Below, piece by piece: positions 12,101 through 24,080 of a stretch of DNA of 64,000 nt (positions are counted from its first letter, which is position 1; the number at the start of each line of letters is the position of its first letter). This DNA is from Drosophila persimilis (Eukaryota > Arthropoda > Insecta > Diptera > Drosophilidae). The DNA lies in the NCBI RefSeq assembly GCF_003286085.1, contig NW_020825329.1, positions 744,001-808,000 of the forward strand, written 5' to 3'. The translations under genes were made by a program, and so were the position numbers. The notes beneath the pieces were generated by a model. The model was not told the DNA's origin and made no database searches. It saw only the letters and a list, made by a program, of their open reading frames with translations.

Positions 12101-15100
12101 AGCCGCATAAACTTCACGATTCCTATTAGACTGAGTATAAATTTTATACCGTTGTTCCACTTTGTAGATCGAATTATTCCTTGCATGAACCGTTTAGGGT
12201 CTTATGCTCGGATTATAATTCCCTCTACCATATTATATCCAACACTAATTCTCTTCCTCTTATTAAATTACTAATCCTTACACACCTTTCTAGTAATTAG
12301 TAATTGTAGTGGTATTTGTATTTTGATTGCATGCTTAGTTTCTTAGTAAGTTTAGTCCTAATTTTCCTCGAATGTTAGTGTAATAGCTATCTTTGCATGT
12401 TCGCATTCGGCTCGGCTACGCACCGTGCTTCAAGCGGCAGCGCCCCTCGGTCGGTTGGGCGGGAGGAGAGCTGCGTTTTGCCTGGGATCCGCGCGTAACA
12501 GCCTTCTGCTGGTTTCACACGGGCCACTTGACGGTGCAGTAACTGCATCGCCTCTTGAAAGATGTAGTCATTGCATGTTAACGTCTAAGAAAAGAAAAAA
12601 CCACAGTACAAGAATTTTTTAAACAAACCGAAAATGCCTGCTGTGTGGCACCTAAAATTCAAAATCAGTTGTATTCGTTTTCAAAGCGAAAACATTTTCG
12701 TTGACGAAATGAAAAGTAAACGGTTTTTTATACGACGAAACGACCCCTAATTGCAAAAGGAAAAAATAGATGGTGCATGAACATAATCTTGACAACCTAC
12801 ATATATCAGGGTAATTTAACTTTTCTTTCTTTATAAATTTCTTTATAAATAATTTTATTTTACCCCCAACGTCAAATTTGGCTCGGAAAAAATTGGCCAG
12901 TGCAACAACAATTTTCGTTTTGGTGAAAACTGGAGAACCTTAAAACGAAAACGAAACGTGTTGGCTGAAAACGTAATCCGCAAAAGTAAATGAAGAACGG
13001 TGCCTGCCTGATTTTAATTGTTATGAATTACAGAAAAACAGCTTTGTGTATAAAAATATTCGGATATGTCTAAATAGACTCAGCTTTTATGGATATTGAA
13101 ATCAAAAGTGTTCTTCTCAGCCGAATGTATTGCAAAGTATATATACATATGTATGTACATTCTGCAAATAAAGAAATTTAGGTCCAGTTTTCAGGGGTTT
13201 AACGAAAGGTGAAGAAGATAATTTCTTCCTTTTATACGGACTATTTCTGAATAGCTTACCCTTCGGCCTAAGGCTCTTTAGGCTTTTTTCACTTCTGTCA
13301 TGTTGTCTTTTTAGTTTAAGAGGTATATTTGCACTTAACCTTTCATTGTTATCATAGTCCAGAGTAAGTCGCAAGGCGTATAAAACGAGCCATATATATA
13401 AGCAGTAAGTATTGTGGGGTGACACCAGTGACCCAAGCAACAGTTAAACAAGAAGATGGGGCAGCCGCCACATGCCTGGAGTCTTAATAGTACATATGTA
13501 TGTACATACATGTAAGTATATAACCCCGATGATGAGGCCAAGGACCTATGGTCAGATTTTTCTTTGCTGTTCACGGCCATTTCCTCTTTGTCGAAGACTA
13601 CCAAGAGCAAATACGAAACCTGTGGGTGAGCACCGATAAATTGAATTTACGCCACTCACAGAGTCGATTTTGTTTGGGGTCAAATTCAATATATCCATTC
13701 CGTTTCCAATTCACAAGGTATTGTCAACAGTCAGTGCCAAATGAATGTGTTTGTAATTTCTGTAACCATGAAAACATGGTCAAATCAAATTATTTACGCC
13801 TCATATCTGACAAGAAGCAATAGTAGCACCTGTTAGTTTTTTAATGGAATTGGTATGGATAAGCAAAATGTTTATGTGTGTTGGGTAACGCATATTATAT
13901 TGATATAAGCCATTGTTCCTAGATTATAGCCAGTAGTGCAGCAGTAAATTAAATCCCTATTATTATTCGTCTTTTGCACTGCCCTCTATACCACATTAAA
14001 ATCTACATTGTTATAAGTATATGCTCAGTAGCAGCAGCGGCGTGGACCATCTTTTTATACCCAAAACTCAAAATGAGTATTGGGGTATATTAGCTTTGTG
14101 GTGAAAATTGATGTGTGTAACGTCCAGAAGGAATGTTTTCCGACCCCATTAAGTATATATATTCTTGATCAGCATCAATAGCCGAGTCAATTGAGCCCTG
14201 TCTGCCTGTCCGTCCCTATAAGCGCCTCAAAGACTATAAGAGCTAGAGCAAGGACATTTTATTTCCGGACTTCTGTGATATGTCGCAGTTACAAGTATCT
14301 TACAAAACTTTGCCCCGCTCACTTCCGCCCCATAAAGGGCGAATCTCTGTGGCATCCACAATTTAAAAGATACGGGAAAACCAAAAACGAAGAATCGTAG
14401 AGAATGACAATATCTTCTAGACTGCAGAATCTGAACCAGATCGTATAGTTATTATAGCCAGAATGATGAAAGCAATTTAATTTTCTCTCGCTCTGTGTTA
14501 TCAGGCCTACACAAGTTTATTTCAAAATTTCGCCCCACCCCCTTCCGCCCCCACAAAGGACGAAAATCTTTGGCATCCACAATATTGAAGATACGAGAAA
14601 ACTAAAAACGAGCAATATGCCCTGCAATAGGGCACGGGAAATCGGCCCCGTGGTTCGTCGAGAATCTCGCTATCATTGTTGAAACCTTTCACATCTCAAA
14701 ACCTTTCTTTATTGATCTCCGCTATACCAGCCACAATATACGACAGCAAACCATATATATTAAACTGAACAATCTTCGACTTACAATGAAAAAGCTCAGT
14801 AGGTCAACACATACGTAGATTCAAAATAGTTTATAGCCCCAAAAGAACTCAAAATATGTACTAATTATTATGTAAATAATTATCAAGATTGAAATTGTAT
14901 GCTTTTATCGGTCTGAAAATATGTAATTGGTCTACAAATTTGTTTCATTTGGAGTGACGCGATAATGTGAGAAACCTCCCTTTTAACCCTTTAAACTCAG
15001 TCGTTTAAGACTAATTGTAGCGTTTGGGAATTGCACCCTTTTACACACAACCACTCCTTTCACCCCATGTCTCTCTTTATAATATATACCTTTAAGTATA

Positions 15101-18100
15101 CAATTTATTATAAAAGTAATTATCGAAAATAAATAGTATGTAATTTTATTCTGCAACATACTCAAATGGTATTTTTATGATGGATATATAACAGAAAATA
15201 TACGAGTTGCTGCTGCGACCGCAACTCTACATTTATACCCGATACATAGTCAGTATGGCTAAATTGAGCGACAAAGAGTGCGTGCGGGAGAGACAGAAAA
15301 CGTAACTAAACACTGAACGTGTCGGGCGCTGCGTAGCCACTGCAAACTGATTTGTCCCGTTTGGCTATAAAAGTGATCCGATATGATCCAGATTCTGGAT
15401 CTGGTAATCTGGTAATATTCAATGATTTTGCGTTTTAAGTTTTCTCGTATCTTCAATATTGTGGATGCCAAAGATTTTCGTCCTTTGTGGGGGCAGAAGG
15501 GGGTGGGCGAAATTTTGAAATAAACTTGTGCAGATCCGATAACACAGAGCGAGAGAAAATTAAATTGCTTTCATCATTCTGGCTATAATAATTATACGAT
15601 CTGGTTCAGATTCTGCAGTCTAGAAGATATTGTCATTCTGTAAGGAGGCGGGGCGAAGTTTTGAAATATACTTGTAACAGTGATATATCACAGAAGTCTG
15701 GATACAAAATGACGTTACTCTAGTTCTGAGCACTAGCTCTGAGCTCATAGGGACGGACAGACAGACATGGCTCAATCGACTCGGCTATTGATGCTGATCA
15801 AGAATATATATGTATGTATACTTTATGGAGTCGCAAACGTTTCTTTCTGGACGTTACACATATCCACTTTCTCCACAAATATAATATAACCCTATACTTA
15901 TTTTGAGTATCGGGTATAAAAATATGTAAATATGTTTTAGAGGTCTTCTAATAAGGATAAGACTTTAAATAGCATTTGACGTTTTCTTAAATACAAATGC
16001 ATCCGATATTTCCTTACTTATACGTATAAACAAAAATAGCTCAACAAAAGTTTAAATTTTGGAGTACCATAGTAACCAGTTTAATGTTGGGATTAAATTA
16101 CTTAAAAGTTGCTTATTCTTACCATCGTCACTGGTAATCCGCTGGGAGCACCGTTTCCATATGGATAAGGCGATACCAAGTATCCCATATTGAAGCTTGG
16201 TGTGTGAGGTTCTAGTTTATCTGAAAAAAAGTAATAGAAATAGTATTATTATTATAATTATAATAATATAAATATTATTATTATTATTTTTATTATAATT
16301 ATAATAATATAAATATACTTATTATTATTTTTATTATAATTTTAATAATAGTACGCCCACGTGCTTTTATTTTTGTTTCACAAGTTATTTATGTATCTCA
16401 CTTGTTTAAATATATTTATAAGATACTACTTTGCAGCATTTTCTTGAAATATCTTCAGAAAAACAGATGAAAGTATCTCCGATTAATCTCCATGAATGGC
16501 AGTTCCAGTCAAGTAATGAACGATATCAACCATTTATTAGCTTCCTTACTTGTTTTTATTTTGATTCATTCTTTTTTCAGACACCTGCTCAAAATCATAA
16601 TACATACATATGTGTGTACATACAATAGTTTAGGGTCGTCGCCCGATATTTTCCTTTTGGCTAAAATTAGTTGTCTAACCATGTCTGACCGATAAAGTTT
16701 CTATACGTAAATTCTTGATAAATCGCGTTCCATCGACGGTACTTTATTATTTGTTGTGCTGGCCTTCTAAGTTTACTCATATTATATATAGTATATATAT
16801 ATATTACTATATACATATACAGTATACAGATATAGTATACAGATGTACTGATCTCGTTTCAATTAGCATTTTGAAGCGCAAATAATGTACACACATACAT
16901 AAATACTTATGTAACGTAACCAATAAATAGAATGTGACCCGAACACAAAACGCAAAAGACCCTAAATCAAAAGGCTAAGGAGAAGAACAGAAAAAGCTAA
17001 ATGAGGAAACCACAGCAAAGCAGTCAAGAAGGTAGACAAGACAACGTCAGAAAAAGCGAAAATTTTGATCATCAGAAAAGAGGCCAGCCACTAACAATTC
17101 TTACGCTGCTAAGCAGCGCTGAACGAAGCTGCCGATTCCACGAAAACTCATTAATTTCCAAGGATACTTTGAGTCTGAGTTCAGGAACATATGTTACGTA
17201 TTTATGATGTATGCATGAATATGGTAAATATACTATATATACAATAGTACATAGCACAGTAAAAAGCATTTCAATATATTGTAAATATTTATGTACTATA
17301 TAACATAATACTCCATAAACTTGATTTATGTACATGCTCGTATGTACGTATACACAATTTTATTAATGTACCAACATATATTCATGGGATCCTCTCAAAA
17401 CTTGACTTGACGACGCCCCTGATACAGTCAGATTGTAACGCTCCTTGTCGTTAAACATTGTTCTGTGTTCTGTAGAATCAACATGCTTGCCATGCCGAAG
17501 AAAAGCTCGTTAACTGTTTTCTTATGGATTTAAAAAGTGTGGATGGCGAGGTAATGACAACGAATGAAGCTTGCCCTCGCACATCAGCATACATATGTAT
17601 GTTCATTTATACATTTATACCTATGTATGTACATAGTATTCCGATTTGCACTCGTACATATTTTACGAATGTTATCAAATCATGGATATTCTACTTACAT
17701 TAATATGTTTGTATCTATGTACATATACATATATTTATGTATCCATATATAGATATATGATAGTACCGAGTTCCGGGCACACTGGAAATTATTTAGAATT
17801 TGCAACTATTTTAAATTAGCTTCATCTTTATACATACATACATATGTTCCCACCATACATCCGCACGTGAACATGCCTGTACGTTTATGTTTATGTGTGT
17901 GTGTCTGTTGTACATACAATTATGTACAAACAGAAGACCAAAATAAAGCAAAATATATCAACACAGAAAACAAGAAGTGAAGTAGCGTGTCGGCGAACGA
18001 TCACCTTGTTAGCACCATGGAACGGCACAGCACGGCGGATGCCAGCATTACAGTCAGCGCAGCCAGCCGGTTATTTATCCGACGCACCCCCTTACCATAC

Positions 18101-21100
18101 CCTCTTCCTATTCCAACCTACAATCTCACTCTCTCTCTCTGTCTCTCTTGCCGCGTCTTAATGCTCTCTTCAGCTTCATCTTCGAAGCTCACTGCCGCTG
18201 CCCCACCGTTTGGCGACTCCACACATACATATACATAATAACACACACATGCCCATGCATAGCAGACTGTGTAAAAACAATACTTGGAAAACACACACAT
18301 TTATATACATATGCTTCTCCATACCGTTGGCATAAGCAGGTATATATTTATATATGCCCATTTATACTAGTACGATATACACATATATGTACGTATACAT
18401 TGGTTGAAGGATGGACTCAACTTAAAAGTGAGAAAGTGTTTCTTTATCTCGAGTAATCCATGGACTAATTGTGGAATTTAAATTGGTAGATGCATCATTT
18501 TTGCGCTAATACATACATACATACATCATATTTTTAGCTGTAGACAATTATAATTAATCAAGTACAGCAACAAATAAAGTGTTCAAGTGTTCCTGAGTCA
18601 AGCGATCAACGCAGTCGGGTGAAATAAAAAACCACCCTGCAAAGAGTATGTTATTATGTATTATATTATATTAAAAACGCATAAAACGAAGCATCTTAAA
18701 ATCCATACATATGTTTGTATATGTATACATACATAAATATTCTTGATGCTCATCACATAATGAGCCATGTCAGTTTATCTTTTTCAAATGAAAACCTTGG
18801 TTTATCTAAACAGGGTAAACGCAGGCAGATCTGATCACTATATCAATTATGATGTAGCAGCCATAAGCTCGATCGATCGAAAAACCAGACTTTGAAGCCC
18901 AAATTTAGGTTCCTGGCTGAAACGTGAATTTTATATACCCGGCACTCGGCCGCGCCGCAAAGCATTGCTTCGCACAACCATTACTTCTTACTCCGCCCAC
19001 ACTCTCCTTGCCCCCTCTGCTGTCCGAATCTCACCCATTATTTGAGCGGCAAACTTATTGGTTGCATCCCATACCTACCGAAAGTGGATGCGTGTACTAC
19101 CCAAATGAAAGCGTTTCGAACCCCATAATGTATATATGTACATACATATATTCTGATCGGCATCAATAGCCGAGTCGATATAGCCATGTCTGACTTCCCG
19201 TCCGTCCGTCTCACAGTGGGTAAAATGGCCAATCTAGCAGGAGAAAACCTCATTTGTGAAGGAAATAAATTCTTACAAGAAATTTCCGATTTTTTTTTAT
19301 TTATCATTCAGAAACCCGAACAGTTATCGGCTATCAAACATAACATATGGTGCACAAGCTGCACCTGTGAGGATTATTGCACGTGCTCTTTCAGCAACAC
19401 AGATTTCGAAGTGAAAGGCATATTTTTGAAAGAAAACGTTTTTTCTGTATTATCTGTATATACATATGAATGTATTAGTGTTGTGTTTCTCATGAGTGAG
19501 TGAACAAAAAGGAGTGGTTCACTTAAGTGAGCAACTGAACATTTTCCTTCCAAACTGTTATTTTTTGCTCACTTGTTCTATTTTGTTCACTAGTTAATTT
19601 TTGCTCATTTTTTGTTCTCTACTCACTTTTTGCGCAATTCTGCTCCTCAAAGGGCATTTTGCGTTCTGGCAGTTGTTGCTCATATTTGCGTTTACTTCAC
19701 ACTATTTGTATTACCGGCAAAGCTGTTTACTCTTTTAAAAATTCAGAATGTCGCTAATTCGAAAGTATAGTGAAATTTGGAATCATTTCGAGGAAGTTGG
19801 ACGCCAAGAAGCCAAGTGCAAATTTGTTTTGATTTTCAATTTTTTTTAGCTGTAAATGTATTTTATTTGTATCAAAAACTGTGGTGGTTAGGGATTACGA
19901 ACAGTGAACAGCTGAGTGGGCAATCTAAGTGAGAAAGTAAGCAATATGAGTTAGTTGACTCACATACTAAAAAGAACAAGTGAACATGTTCACCAAAATT
20001 AGCAATGTTTACCCAACACTAGTATGTATCTGTATGTATTTTTATACCCGATACTCAAAATGAGTATTGGGGTATATTAGATTTGTGGTAAAAGTGGATG
20101 TGTGTAACGTCCAGAAGGAATCTTTTCCGACCCCATAAAGTATATACAGTGGTGCTCATACACTTAAGCCACAAGAACTACAAAAAAGAATTTAAGCGAA
20201 AATCAAGAAAAGTTTTTATTTTACAGCTCCCATTTTTTGTCTCAAATTAGTTCTATATGTCAGTGTTTTAATACAACAATAACCAAGTTATGAAAATATA
20301 TAGTCAGCGAAATAATTAAAAAATCTGAAACCATCCCGAAAATGTCCTGCTCATATACTTAAGCCACCTGGAAAAAAATGATTAAAAAAGATACATTTTT
20401 CTCAGTATTCCTAGTATTTTTAATAAAATTACTTTAATATTGAGTAGGATGATCTTTCTGCTTAAGAAAAGTGGAGCAACGCTTTGGTATTGAATCTACA
20501 GGACGTGCGCACTGTTGAGGGGTGATTTTCTTCCATTCTTCCTGTAAAATTCGGCACAAATCCTTTTAATTGCTGTTTTTTTTTGGGCAACGACTTGGTT
20601 ACAATTCCCCACAAGTTCTCTATATGGTTCAGGTCGGGACTCTGCGGAGGCCATTACAAAACATTGATTCCCTCTTGGTTAAGCCACGACTTGACTATCC
20701 TGCAGCAATGTATCGGGTCGTTGTCCTGTTAAAATATCCAGGCAAGTGGCAAATTATCGGCATGTTCTCCAGATAAATTGTTACTCAGAATGTCTCTCTA
20801 CATTTCGGCATTCATAATGCCTTGAATCTTCACCAGGGGACCTAAATTTAATTTTAAAGTAAATTTAAGGACCAAGAATACCAAAAAAATATATGGTGGT
20901 GAAAAATAAACAAATATAAAAAGTTTAATTTTGCAACATCAATGGGGATACTTGTCTGCACAGTAAAAATAATTATTTTTAATATATGTTTTTTCTATTA
21001 CTTGACGGTGTATTCATTTAAAAAATACGCAAAAAAATATTTGTATTTTTAAAAAGATTTATGTTCTATTCAATACCTTAGCAGCTAGACGTTTTCTCCA

Positions 21101-22553
21101 GCTATATTGGTGATTTCACCCCCTGTGCGTCTGTCCTTCTACATGAGACCTAGGTCACAGAGACTTTTAGAGCTAGAACAACCAAATTTTGTATTCAGAC
21201 TGTTGTGATATCACACTGCTACAAGTTGAGTATTTTCAAATTTCGCCTCTTTGGCATCTTTGGCATCCACGATTTTGAAGAATGACCATATCTAGCAGGT
21301 TGCCGAATCAGGATTAAATCGGATCATTATTATAGAACACAAATGAACAAATGAAATTTCAGTGGTTATGCTAACCCGAGCCCTGCGCTTACTCATTCTC
21401 AAGATAAAACGGATGGTATTGGTGTCAAAATAGAAAAAAGGGACAGAACAAGGATGTAAAGAAAAATGGAAACCGGTAAAATCGTATATATAAAAATGTC
21501 CCAAACAATTCGAACCTTGCTTCCTTGTTTGCGAACTACAATTCCAAACGACATATAAAGTACATATACATAAATCATACATATATACTGACTCAGTACC
21601 GAGTTTAAAGCAGAGCCTCAGACCTTGCCTATAGAACTAGCGGTTTAAAGAGAGAACAATAGTGAGAGAGAGAGAGAGAGCGAGAGAGAGAGAGAGAGAG
21701 AGAGCAATAGTGAGAGAGATAGAGAGACACAATGTGATTGGATTAGGGACAATTCGTTTCTTCATGCTGGCTATAATATTATTATATAATATGATCAAAC
21801 ACGGATCTTCAAAATGGGATTTGACTTTAAAAAAATGTAAAAAAACTTGATCTAGTGAGATGAATTACTATACAATGCCATAGCAAACTCCTAAATAACT
21901 TAAAAAGTTTCTGAGAATCAGGAAAAGAATTTCAATGTAAAGACAGTGAATCGAATTTCCATCTGCAATCTTTAGCCTAACGGAATCAAACATACATACG
22001 ACACTGATCGCAAAAGATCATGGTCAAAGGAGCTCAAACAGGAAAACATGATTAACAAGAAACTACCTAAATTGGCCAATAGGAAAGACTTTTTATCAAT
22101 ATTGAAAAACCGGTATGTACTATCTTTGCACTTTGTTTTATCCACAAGCAGCGGCAAGTATAGCTATACTAGCTATACTTAAAAATATATGTTCAAATAA
22201 TTCAAATAATGTATATGGAATTCTACAATATATACTTACTAAAAACAGGGCTGTGGTCCGGCCTGACTGTTTTGTTGCCCTTTTCCTAAGTAGAAAAATA
22301 AATAAATAGGAAAAATAATTATGTTGTGAATGAATGAATTTTAATATATGTAGATTGACGAATAGTATGTATAGAAGCTGCGACTTACCTCACTTTCGGT
22401 TAAATCTATTAAGCTGGACTTCTCTTCAACTAACAGATTTTCAGATGATATTTTCTCATCTTCGCGGTCTCCTTCGTCCTTAAATATCTTCACTTCGTCG
22501 GTACTGCATAAATCATCGCCAGATGACCCATGCCGGGTGTGTGTATGCGGCAT
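7168..22553 (-). CDS. pan: pangolin (TCF/LEF transcription factor), first four coding exons, partial
   Basis: Pangolin is the Drosophila TCF, the HMG-box DNA-binding protein that recruits Armadillo/beta-catenin to Wingless target genes in the nucleus. Four minus-strand exons splice in frame: 22389-22553 (55 codons, ends phase 0), 22240-22285 (46 nt, ends phase 1), 16123-16220 (98 nt, restores phase 0) and 7168-7279 (112 nt, ends phase 1). All have AG acceptors and GT donors. The joined product starts [20 protein letters not shown], continues through [33 protein letters not shown] and [18 protein letters not shown], and matches the N-terminal beta-catenin-binding half of fly Pan, recalled from the known protein. 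Introns are 103 nt, about 6.0 kb and about 8.8 kb; the fourth runs past the left edge. The HMG box and C-clamp exons are not in the window. No stop or frameshift is seen, so the gene looks functional. The long introns are filled with DINE-1 and Tc1-like relics. Confidence 0.96.
7505..7590 (-). mobile_element. Short Tc1-like N-terminal fragment
   Basis: The 75-bp sequence around the phrase aaaattccattgatctgcagc closely matches 9990-10070. On the minus strand both read as an N-terminal transposase piece (here [12 protein letters not shown], there [19 protein letters not shown]). Confidence 0.5.
9041..9261. repeat. (GA)n and (TG)n microsatellites
   Basis: A nearly pure GA tract spans 9055-9119 and a TG tract lies at 9240-9261. 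Overlapping open frames on both strands here (RERERE or SLSLSL) are repeat artefacts. Confidence 0.9.
9985..10480 (-). mobile_element. Tc1-like relic with N-terminal HTH segment and terminal repeat
   Basis: The minus strand around 10045-9975 reads [19 protein letters not shown], the helix-turn-helix region of a Tc1-type transposase. The right end at 10450-10478, cgtcaaaatacttataccga, resembles the terminus near 685-715. The middle holds no transposase core. Confidence 0.55.
10668..11280 (+). mobile_element. DINE-1 relic, truncated
   Basis: DINE-1 phrases run in order: tatacccg start, gtgtgtaacgtccagaagga, tccgtccgcccgtcc, ccgcccccacaaa, agatctcactataaaacg. The 3' terminal section is missing. 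Confidence 0.8.
11975..12587 (+). repeat. Unclassified 0.6-kb interspersed repeat, copy 1
   Basis: Roughly 90% or better by eye to 56404-57007, and its right 130 bp matches 63872-64000 on the other strand. It begins tcccatcttactctagtaga and ends near cattgcatgttaacgtct. The left two thirds are AT-rich and the right third is GC-rich. There is no ORF of note. It could be a solo LTR or a non-autonomous DNA element; termini are not clear enough to decide. Confidence 0.7.
14054..14612 (+). mobile_element. DINE-1 relic, truncated
   Basis: It starts atacccaaaactcaaaatga and contains the gtgtaacgtccagaagga and ttccgcccccacaaagga phrases. It is cut before the 3' terminal region. Confidence 0.8.
15205..15920 (-). 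mobile_element. DINE-1 relic, reverse orientation
   Basis: It starts with cgagttgctgctgcgaccgc (the 3' end of the family), runs through cctttgtgggggcagaaggg, and ends with gagtatcgggtataaa. It is internally shortened. Confidence 0.8.
16123..16220 (-). CDS. pan: pan coding exon 3
   Basis: A T-rich tract with CAG gives the acceptor at 16221-16222, and the donor GTAAGAA follows 16123. Two bases complete the split Asn codon from exon 2, then 32 codons follow, including [20 protein letters not shown] and ending LPVTM in phase 0. It corresponds to the [20 protein letters not shown] segment of fly Pan. It lies alone between introns of about 6 and 8.8 kb. Confidence 0.95.
16230..16345. repeat. AT-only trinucleotide-rich tract
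   Basis: Alternating (ATT)n and ATAAT blocks occur, with two similar sub-blocks of about 60 bp (around 16240-16295 and 16290-16345) suggesting a local duplication. It lies just upstream of pan exon 3, on the acceptor side. Confidence 0.7.
18945..19080 (-). mobile_element. Fragment of R1-clade element 3' end
   Basis: The phrase gcaaagcattgcttcgcaca and the following 110 bp match 41345-41480, the 3' region of the R1-clade element further right, with scattered differences. It is followed at 19095 by a DINE-1 fragment. Confidence 0.6.
19095..19200 (+). mobile_element. DINE-1 fragment
   Basis: It contains the family phrases aaagcgtttcgaaccccata and gcatcaatagccgagtcgat, then a tccgtccgtc tract. 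Only about 100 bp remain. Confidence 0.65.
20041..20146 (+). mobile_element. DINE-1 5' fragment interrupted by a Tc1-like insertion
   Basis: It begins tatacccgatactcaaaatg and runs to ccataaagtatata, where the Tc1-like terminal repeat begins at a TA dinucleotide. The insertion therefore came after the DINE-1 copy. Confidence 0.8.
20147..20870 (-). mobile_element. Tc1-like element relic (TIR family B), C-terminal half
   Basis: It starts with the terminal repeat cagtggtgctcatacactta. Minus-strand reading gives [20 protein letters not shown] and [19 protein letters not shown], the D and E containing blocks of a Tc1 DDE transposase, and a C terminus ending [11 protein letters not shown]. Stops interrupt it and the N-terminal half is missing past 20870. 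It is the same family as 45644-46585. Confidence 0.8.
21098..21340 (+). mobile_element. DINE-1 fragment, diverged
   Basis: Family phrases agactttt agagctagaaca, gtgatatcacactgctacaa and gaatgaccatatct appear in the usual order, with deletions. Confidence 0.6.
21663..21715. repeat. (GA)n microsatellite
   Basis: GA repeats with two interruptions. The overlapping 62-codon frame is an artefact of the repeat. Confidence 0.85.
22240..22285 (-). CDS. pan: pan coding exon 2 (46-nt micro-exon)
   Basis: The acceptor is CTACTTAG and the donor GTAAGTATA. The exon encodes [15 protein letters not shown] plus one base. It is too short for ordinary ORF finding, but it is required: exon 1 ends in phase 0, and joining it straight to exon 3 would hit a stop at the third codon. 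The sequence matches the [15 protein letters not shown] segment I recall from melanogaster Pan. Confidence 0.93.
22389..22553 (-). CDS. pan: pan coding exon 1 (beta-catenin-binding N terminus)
   Basis: The start codon is at 22551-22553 (cat on the plus strand). The exon holds exactly 55 codons and ends TESE before a GTAAGT donor at 22388-22383. It encodes the acidic Armadillo-binding segment ([17 protein letters not shown]). The start fits the known Pan N terminus MPHTH. One Thr replaces the Ser I recall at residue 6 of the melanogaster protein. Confidence 0.95.
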
Positions 22554-22604
22554 GTTTTACTCCTTTCCAGCTTTCAAGCTTTCCGACGTTTGAGTGGAGA
22601 TATC
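22554..22604 (-). other. pan: Probable pan 5' UTR segment with a splice acceptor
   Basis: Directly upstream of the pan ATG, the minus strand shows GGCATTATTTAG followed by GATATC, a plausible 3' splice site at 22605-22606. This would mean that the 5' UTR is split and that the promoter lies further right. The first exon itself was not identified. A donor-like GTAAGTG with AT-rich flanks occurs on the minus strand near 26410 but is not convincing alone. Confidence 0.45.
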
Positions 22605-23171
22605 CTAAATAATGCCAGTTACACCCGCGGCGCATACGCGAATGAGTATCGTCGTCACTTTAATGTACCGCATATGGTTGCTCTTGAAGTATGATTTATC
22701 CATGCTTTTGATGGAATGTGATATCCGAAATGTGTTCAATAAACCAAAGAGACCTATAAGAGTTTAATTTGAAATCATAGTTTAGTTTAATTACTTAATA
22801 GTAAAGGAACAAATTAACGTGAAGTCAAACTTCAATTAAGTGTTTACAATACGTTGAAAAAACAGTACAATTAATAGTACAACCATATATAAATATGTAC
22901 ATATATACAAGCATGTATGTACATATGTATGAATGTATATGTACTTAAAACTATGATAACGCTCGACTGTTGGATAGATAAACTTTTTCTAAAATACAGC
23001 ATACGACTCTGCCAGGTCGCAGTGGCAGGCAGAAAGGCTGGCTCGAAAGGTTAAATGCGGTTTATATATATATATACATATCCTAGTCTATATTCATTTT
23101 GAGCGCCTGAAAAACTATAAGCTCAGAGATTGGGAGTAATAAGTAAACTCAAAATATTAAGTATTGCTAGA

Positions 23172-24080
23172 GACGGAACGAGGGGGAACGTTGTGAGTTG
23201 CTGCGGACACCGAAACTCTACATTTATACCCGATACTTAGTCAGTATGGCTCTCCTCCGGCAGACGCCGCGAATATTAAACGACACGACAAAGAGTGCGT
23301 GGGAGAGAGACAGAAAATCAGCCTGAGCGTGACGTCGGGCGCTGCGTAGCCACTGTGCGTTTTTAGTTTTCTCGTATCTACAATATTGTGGATGTAAAAG
23401 ATTTTCGTTTTATAGTGAGATCTAACAGGAGTGCGGATAACAAATTTGGTTACTCTAGCGTTAATAGTCTCTGAGATTTGTGGATGCCCCAGATTTTCGT
23501 CCTTTGCGGAGGCGGAAAGGGATGTGTCGAAATTTTGACACAAAACGGTCAAGGTCCGATATCACAGGAGTGTGGATACCAAATTTAGTTGCTCTGGCTC
23601 TTATAGGTTCTGAGATCCTTGAACTCATATTTTGCAATTGGCAAAACCGAACAAACCTGTGTGTTAGAGAGAGACAGAGCAAGAAAGAATGAAATTGTTT
23701 CCTTGATTCTGGCTAGAATAATTACACGATCTGGTTCAGATTTTGCTCTGTGGAAGACATAGTAATCCTCTACGATTCTTTGAATTTGTGGATGCCACAG
23801 ATTTTTGCCCTTTGTGGGGGCGGAAGTGGGCGGGGAAAAGTTTTGAAATATACTTGTAGCAGTGACATATCACAGAAGCTCTAGCTCTTATAGTCTTTGA
23901 GCACTAGGCGCTGATAGGGACGGACAGACAGACAGGGCTCAATCGACTCGGTTATTGATACTGATCAAGAATATATATATTTTATGGGGTCGGAAACGAT
24001 TCCTTCGAACGTTACACACATCCATTTTCACCACAAATCTAATATACCCCAATACTCATTTTGAGTATCGGGTATAAAGA
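23172..24080 (-). mobile_element. DINE-1 element, reverse orientation
   Basis: It opens cgagggggaacgttgtgagt, contains cagtatggctctcctccggc and the gtccgatatcacaggagtgt phrase, and closes ttttgagtatcgggtataaa. It is about 0.9 kb, with internal deletions relative to 28261-29371. Confidence 0.85.

Larger units (their letters stand above)
7280..16122 (-). other. pan: pan intron 3 (8.8 kb) with transposon relics
   Basis: No other gene is seen. The intron contains Tc1-like relics (7505-7590, 9985-10480), a GA/TG microsatellite block (9041-9261), a compositionally distinct GC-richer segment (7917-8270), DINE-1 relics (10668-11280, 14054-14612, 15205-15920) and one copy of an unclassified 0.6-kb repeat (11975-12587). 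The rest is AT-rich DNA with acatatgtatg-type repeats. Open frames around 8869-9303 are products of the GA repeat. Confidence 0.8.
16221..22239 (-). other. pan: pan intron 2 (6.0 kb) with transposon relics
   Basis: The intron opens with an AT-only trinucleotide-rich tract (16230-16345). A GC-richer stretch lies at 17960-18230. A small piece of R1-clade 3' end (18945-19080), DINE-1 fragments (19095-19200, 20041-20146, 21098-21340), a Tc1-like relic (20147-20870) and a GA repeat (21663-21715) follow. No further exon-like ORF was found. Confidence 0.75.
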
